From NCBI GenBank assembly GCA_025766275.1, contig JAFKAC010000097.1:1-64000 (forward strand): a DNA stretch of 64,000 nt. The letters are read 5' to 3'. Made by a program: the position numbers and the translations under genes. Each line of letters starts with the position of its first letter. Position 1 is the stretch's first letter. Of this stretch, positions 55,501 through 61,500 are shown piece by piece. The notes under the pieces were generated by a model. That model did not search any database. It saw nothing but the letters and a program-made list of their open reading frames with translations, and was not told the origin of the DNA. The stretch is from Lactarius indigo. Lineage: Eukaryota; Basidiomycota; Agaricomycetes; Russulales; Russulaceae.

Positions 55501-58500
55501 AGAGGAACAAGGCCCAACGGGCCTGACGGCGGGAGAGCTTCTGCTTTGTGGTAAAATAGACAAGGTTGCCATGGTCGGACCAGATCTCGGTAACGTCGTT
55601 CCGTCCCTCCAAGTAGTGGCGGAAAGCATGCAAGGCATGGATGATGGCAAGAAGTTCCTTGTCGCAGATTTCGTAGTGACGCTCGGCAGGAAGGAGGGAT
55701 TTGGAAAGGAAGGCGATGGGGTGCCAACGTTGCAAGGCATCAGGTTGTTCAAGAATGGCACCGGTAGCAAAATCGCTCGCGTCGGTGATGAGGCGGAAAG
55801 GCTTAGAATGGTCAGGTAGGGCAAGGACAGGGGCTGTGGTGAAACACTCGATCAGGGTGCGGAAAGCGCTTTCCGCCGCGGTACCCCAAGAAAAGGGGAC
55901 GTCTTTCTTGGTTAGGTCGAACAATGGGCGGGCGATGGTGGAGTAGTCTTTAATGAAGCGTCGATAGAAATTGCAAAAGCCCAGGAAGGCCTGCACTTGT
56001 TTAACAGTGCATGGAGTGGGCCATTGAGTAATACCCGCAACCTTTGCAGGGTCCATAGAAACTTGGCCATCAGAAATGACGATTCCGAGGTATTCGACTG
56101 AGGTTTGCGCAAAGGTACACTTTTCAGGTTTCAGGTAGAGGTCGTGGCGTTCCAGTCGTTGAAGCACATCGTGTGTCAATGCTGTGAGTGAGGAGATATC
56201 TTCTGTGAAGATCAAGATGTCATCGAGGTAGACCACTACGTGTCCACCGTCAATCAAGGACTCGAAGATTTGATTCATGAATGTTTGGAAAGTGGCAGGG
56301 GCGTTGCAGAGGCCAAAAGTCATTACGGTTGGCTCGAAGAGTCCTAAGGATGTTTTGAAGGCTGCCTTGTATTCATCGCCTTCGCGGATGCGGATATTGT
56401 TGTAACCCCAACGAATATCTAGCTTGGTAAAGTAGCGCGCGCCATGGAGTTTGTCGATAAGTTCAGGGATAAGGGGAAGAGGGGCTGCGTTCTTAATGGT
56501 TATATCATTGAGGGCGCGGTAGTCTTGCACAGGTCGGAGTTTGCCATCCTTTTTGTCGACAAAGAAGAAGGGGGAGGCCATGGGTGACTTAGATGGTCGA
56601 ATGTAACCTTTCTTTAGGTGTTCAGAGATGTATTCCTTGAGAGCATCGGATTCTTTTGGCGTAAGTCGATAAATGCCACAATTCTTCATAGTGGCTCCTG
56701 GTTTGAGATCAATTGCGTGATCCCAGGGCTGATGTTGGGGTAGTCGGTGGGACGCGATTTCACTGAATACTTTGGTGTAACGTTGGAAATGACTCGGAAT
56801 GTGGTCGGTGGAAGGCTTGGGTGCAGTTCGTGCTGCTATCTTGGTGCTTGTAGTGACTTTGGATCGAATGGCCAGGTGGTCGTACTTGTTGAAGCTGTGA
56901 ATCCACAGCCAGGGTTCGTAGGCATCTTGGATGAAGGTTGGTTCCAGGGGTTCAACTTTGTCGTTCACAGGGAGACAGGTTTCTTGGTCAGAGTCAAGTT
57001 CAAGGATGTTAATAGTCGTATGTCGCGTTTGTGGTGTTTTCGAAGAGATGACAACCGCTGAGGAGGACAGGGTGCAGGTTTTTGGGCATCGGGTGAAGGC
57101 TATTTTTGGTTGATGCCAATCGATTTCAGGATTATGCGCTTGGAGCCAATCTGTTCCTAAGATTATATCGTGCTCCCCTAGAGTAGTTGCATAGAGTTCC
57201 ACAGTTTCGTCGTGGTAGTTGTCATCAGAAGTCCTGATCCGTAGTCTCTGGATCGTGGTGTACCTAACAGATCCCGTCTTGTTGGGAGACCCATCCACGT
57301 TTCTAACTGGTAAGGGTTTAATTAGTGTCCTCATTGTTAGGTTGTTTGCCCACGCAAACCCATCATCCACGATGATGCCCTCCGCGCCACTGTCCAACAG
57401 GGCACGGGCACTGATTTCTTTGCCAGACTTCTTTCCTACTAGTGTAACTCTGAGAACAATTGAAGGAGCTCTCCTATTCCGAATTGTTTCTGCAGGTACA
57501 TGCTCAGCTCCGAGCGTCTCTAGTAGGGAAAGGCCGTGTACAACGCTACTGGCACGAATACTTCCAATCGACAGTGCTACGATGGAAGAGCCTAAAAATC
57601 CTCATTAATAGGCACCGAACGCGGACGTGCGTCCGGGTCAAAAGGGAGTATCTCTCGATATACCGCTCCAATGTTTGCTGGGTGGTCAGCAGGTGCTTCC
57701 TCCTGACTTGGTTCATCAACAAAGGCGCCGCGCGCCCTAGCGTTGTTGTTGGTTTGGCTTCCTTTAGCCTTCATGGCTGCCGTCTTGGCGTGACATTCTT
57801 TAAGTACGTGGCCTGGCTTGCCACAGTACAGGCAGAGTTTATTCTTGAAGCGATACTCTCGCTCTTCCTTGGTAAGCTTGGCTTTTGGTTTGGTGGTACG
57901 TGATGAGGAGGCATTGACATTTACGCCTTCATCCTCCGCTAGGACTGCGCGTCCCGAAGTAGGCTTATGGGTTTTGTTAAACTGGTTAATGGTATGACCA
58001 GCATAAATTCGATAGGCGCGATCGAATTCTCTTGCTTTCTCAACAAGGGTGTCGAAGGTGGTAGGGATGGGGGATATGCCAAGCAGCTTCATGTTTAGAG
58101 CCGTTGGGATAGCTTGCCGGAACGCATACATCTTGGTCTGTTCGTTTGCACCACTTCGCGTAGCATGGGTCGACCACTCTTGGAACCATTCGTTGAAAGG
58201 TCGGGTCCCCATCTTCAGGGAATACATTTTGTTGGTGGATTCCATGGCAGTATGTCCAGGAACGAAGTGTGCATCAAAGTCAGTTTTGAACTGTGCCCAG
58301 GTGCCAAAGGATATTGCTGCTCCCCCAGTCGGGTTTAAGGCTTTCTTTTGCCTATCTTGAGCCCATTCTCCTGCTGGGGTTCCGACCTTGAAATAGGTAA
58401 GGGCAGTGGATATCTTTTTGTCTTCGGTGTCAAAGATATCTCGATTTAGGTGGAAGTAATTGGCAAGGTTGTTCCAAAAGGCTTCAGCATTGTTGGGTTT

Positions 58501-61500
58501 GCCATCAAAGGGTTCAGGCGCTGCGCCTAAAATCTTTGCAGGTGCAGGGGCTGCCATTGCAGTGGGTACAAGAGGAACGGATAAGGGGGGTACTGAGGAA
58601 GGGGCTTGAACAGTCAGGGGTGGCGATGGGAGTCGATGTGGGGGAACTATTGCAGGGAGACGGCTAGGGCCGGAGGTACTAGGGGAAATCTGGGGTGTCG
58701 AGGGTCGGGAGGTTACTTGGGATAGTAGACCAGAGAGTTTCTTTGTAGTAGTATCTAGGATTTGTGATACTTCTTCCGTATCACTGGTTGAATCGTCGGA
58801 TTCACTAGGTGTATTAAAATGGACTGGTTTGTTGTTTAGGTAGATCCACTGTTCGTTTACGAAGTTCCAGCGGACGTTCTTTCCTTTGAAAGTGGCGTGT
58901 AGGGAGTTGTAACTTAGGTCCTTGACTTTGTCGATACCAGGAAAGGCTTCCTTTAGGTCCTGAAAAACGATTTGGTGCTGGGTAGCGACTATTGTCCACG
59001 GGTGTTTTCCTGTGGGGCTGGAGATATCCTCTTCTTTCCACTTAGCGTAGTAAAGGTTGTCGGTAAGGGAAAAATAGGGGTCGAAGAAGTATACTGGGAT
59101 GTGGGCTTTTTCTTCGTCTGTGAGGGGCCGTTGCGTGTTCATTCACCTCTTCCGGTGAGGCGGGTGACAGTCCAACTGTCCAAGTTCCAGGGGTAGTAGA
59201 CCTTGTATGCAGGGAGGAGGATAGCTCTATCTGGACGATGGGGTCTTTGTGAACGACGGATCCAATGGTATTCTTCCCAAATACCAAAGTGGGTTAGGGT
59301 TGTCTTACTTCTCCACAAGAAGTCTTGAAAATACAAGGGGCTTGTCGAAACCTCGCTTATGCGCGTAAGCGGCTGGGAAAAATACAGGGTTTCAAGATTG
59401 TGCCGGTTTTGGTACAACAGAGAACAGTGTCTTCTGAACACGTCGAGTTCTCGGGGGGTTCGGGTTGGTAGGCTCTTGGTTACTAGGATAGCCTCAGGGA
59501 GATGACAATGGATTTCTCGGGGTTGGGTCTCGAGATACTGAGCTTCGTCGCTGCTCGTGGAGTGCTGCCTCGCAGTCGGAGTTGCTTGGATACTGGGGTA
59601 CACCGGTTCACTTGGACCAGCTTGGTTAATACTTGGAAGGGGAATCTGGGTGTTGGTAGCTCGACGAGCTCTGGGGGCCCTTCTTGGGGTAACAGGGGTA
59701 CTAGGGGTAGAGGCTATGGGCCGATCGTCCACTTGGAAGCGACGATGAGTTCTTCTTTGGGCGGTGTGTGAGGATGCCAGGTTAATTGCCCAATGAATTG
59801 GATCCAGGATTTGACTTGTCAAATTTTACACTCGTAAAATTTATCTCAACAATCTATACTATCTAAACCTTTTCTCTATAAGGTAGATAGTTAACTCCGG
59901 GGGACCACAACACTACGTTGGGGGGTGTCGGGGGGGTGTTAGGACGATAACCACAGGTGCAAACTTCTTGAGAGCACCAACAGGGGCCTGAGGTCAGAGT
60001 AGGTCCCCAACCGTCGTTAGGACTAGGCGGCTGGTTGGTATCCCCGTTATGTAGGGAGATGTCGGAGTCTGAAGATTCGTCTTCAGTTTCAGGGGAACTA
60101 GGGGGAAGCCGGTCTGTAATTCGGCGGAGTAGGGGCGGAGTCCGGAAGGTTTCTCTGGCGTTGAGAATTGACACTAATTCGGGGTCGTCAGAGGTTGAAG
60201 GGGGATAGTGCCAGATGCTAGGGTTGACAAGGTTCCGGTCGGGGTTTGACAAGGTTGTTTCCCACACAGAGGTGGCGAAGGAGTAAGTGAGCTCCGAACT
60301 ATCAGAGATGACTAGACGGGGGGCGGAGTCGGGGTGAACGATTACTCGGAGTTCTTGAAAGGAAATTTGTATTTCCTGATAGGTGAGGCGGAGTCGGTCA
60401 ACGTAATGAAGAGAGAACCCGTCTTCTAGTTGCCGAACGTAGTGATCTCGTCGAGGGGGAATGTGGACAAACCAAAGATAATCGCTCTTGGTCCACACTA
60501 GGAGTTGGTCTGTTGGATGGTTGGTGGCAGAGACGGAGTTTGAAAGGTGCCAATAGAGGAGTTGCTCGTCGGCAGCCTTGACGACTTCAGAAAGGTCGTT
60601 AATAAACTCGTGGTAAACCCTTTCGGGGATGACTTCTCCAAAGTCAAAGAGGTCGATAAGGGTACGTAAGGCGGTGGGGGGTTCTGTCCAACAGTCAAGG
60701 CGGGGGTTGTCGATGAGGTCGTAAGTGGAGGTAACGGGGTAATAGCGGTCAAGTTGCCGCTGTCTGTGGGACTCGAAGTTAACTCGGGCTCGTGCAAGCC
60801 TTTGTTCTTCAGATAAGTTGAAGGTAAATGGAGTAGAAGGCGGCACTTAAATCACTCGATTTAAGTCCAAAACCCAAATAAGTAACACTTACTTACTTGC
60901 GTTGCACTTAAAACACTCGTTTCAAGACAAGGCAAAAATATATATGACCACCTTATCTAAAGTGGCTGGTCGTCGGGGAAAGTGGAAATGAAACTAAAAG
61001 GGTCGGCAGGAATACGAGGCGAAAGACAATAAGCGAGGAGGTGGGGGGCAGAGCGAACCAAGTCCTCAAAAAAGTAAGCCTGCTGGTGAGCGTAAATAAG
61101 TCCGTTAAAAGAGAAACGCAAGTGTCCGTAGGTGGTGACGATTCTTCCGTCCAAAAAGTCCTGGATCTCTAGCGTCACTAGAGAATCAATATATCCGGCC
61201 CTGTGTACGTTAGCGAGGGGGGCGAAGGCACGTCTCAGTCCTTCCCTAAAGTCGTAACGGATAGTCCCAAGGGGGGTGTCGGGGGAAGGAAGGTCGTAGA
61301 TGGCCTTGGAACAAATGTACAAAGGAGGGAAGTCGGGGTGTTGAGCAGGGTCAACAACGCGCGGGAAAAGGGTGTAGACGTGAGGGGGAAGAAGACGGAA
61401 GGGGGTAACAGAAGGAAAGACCGGGGGGAAATTAGCGAGAGAGGTGGCGAGGGGAACTTTACTGATTAGTTCCCGGAGGGTCGTGGAAGCGGGCCGCCAA

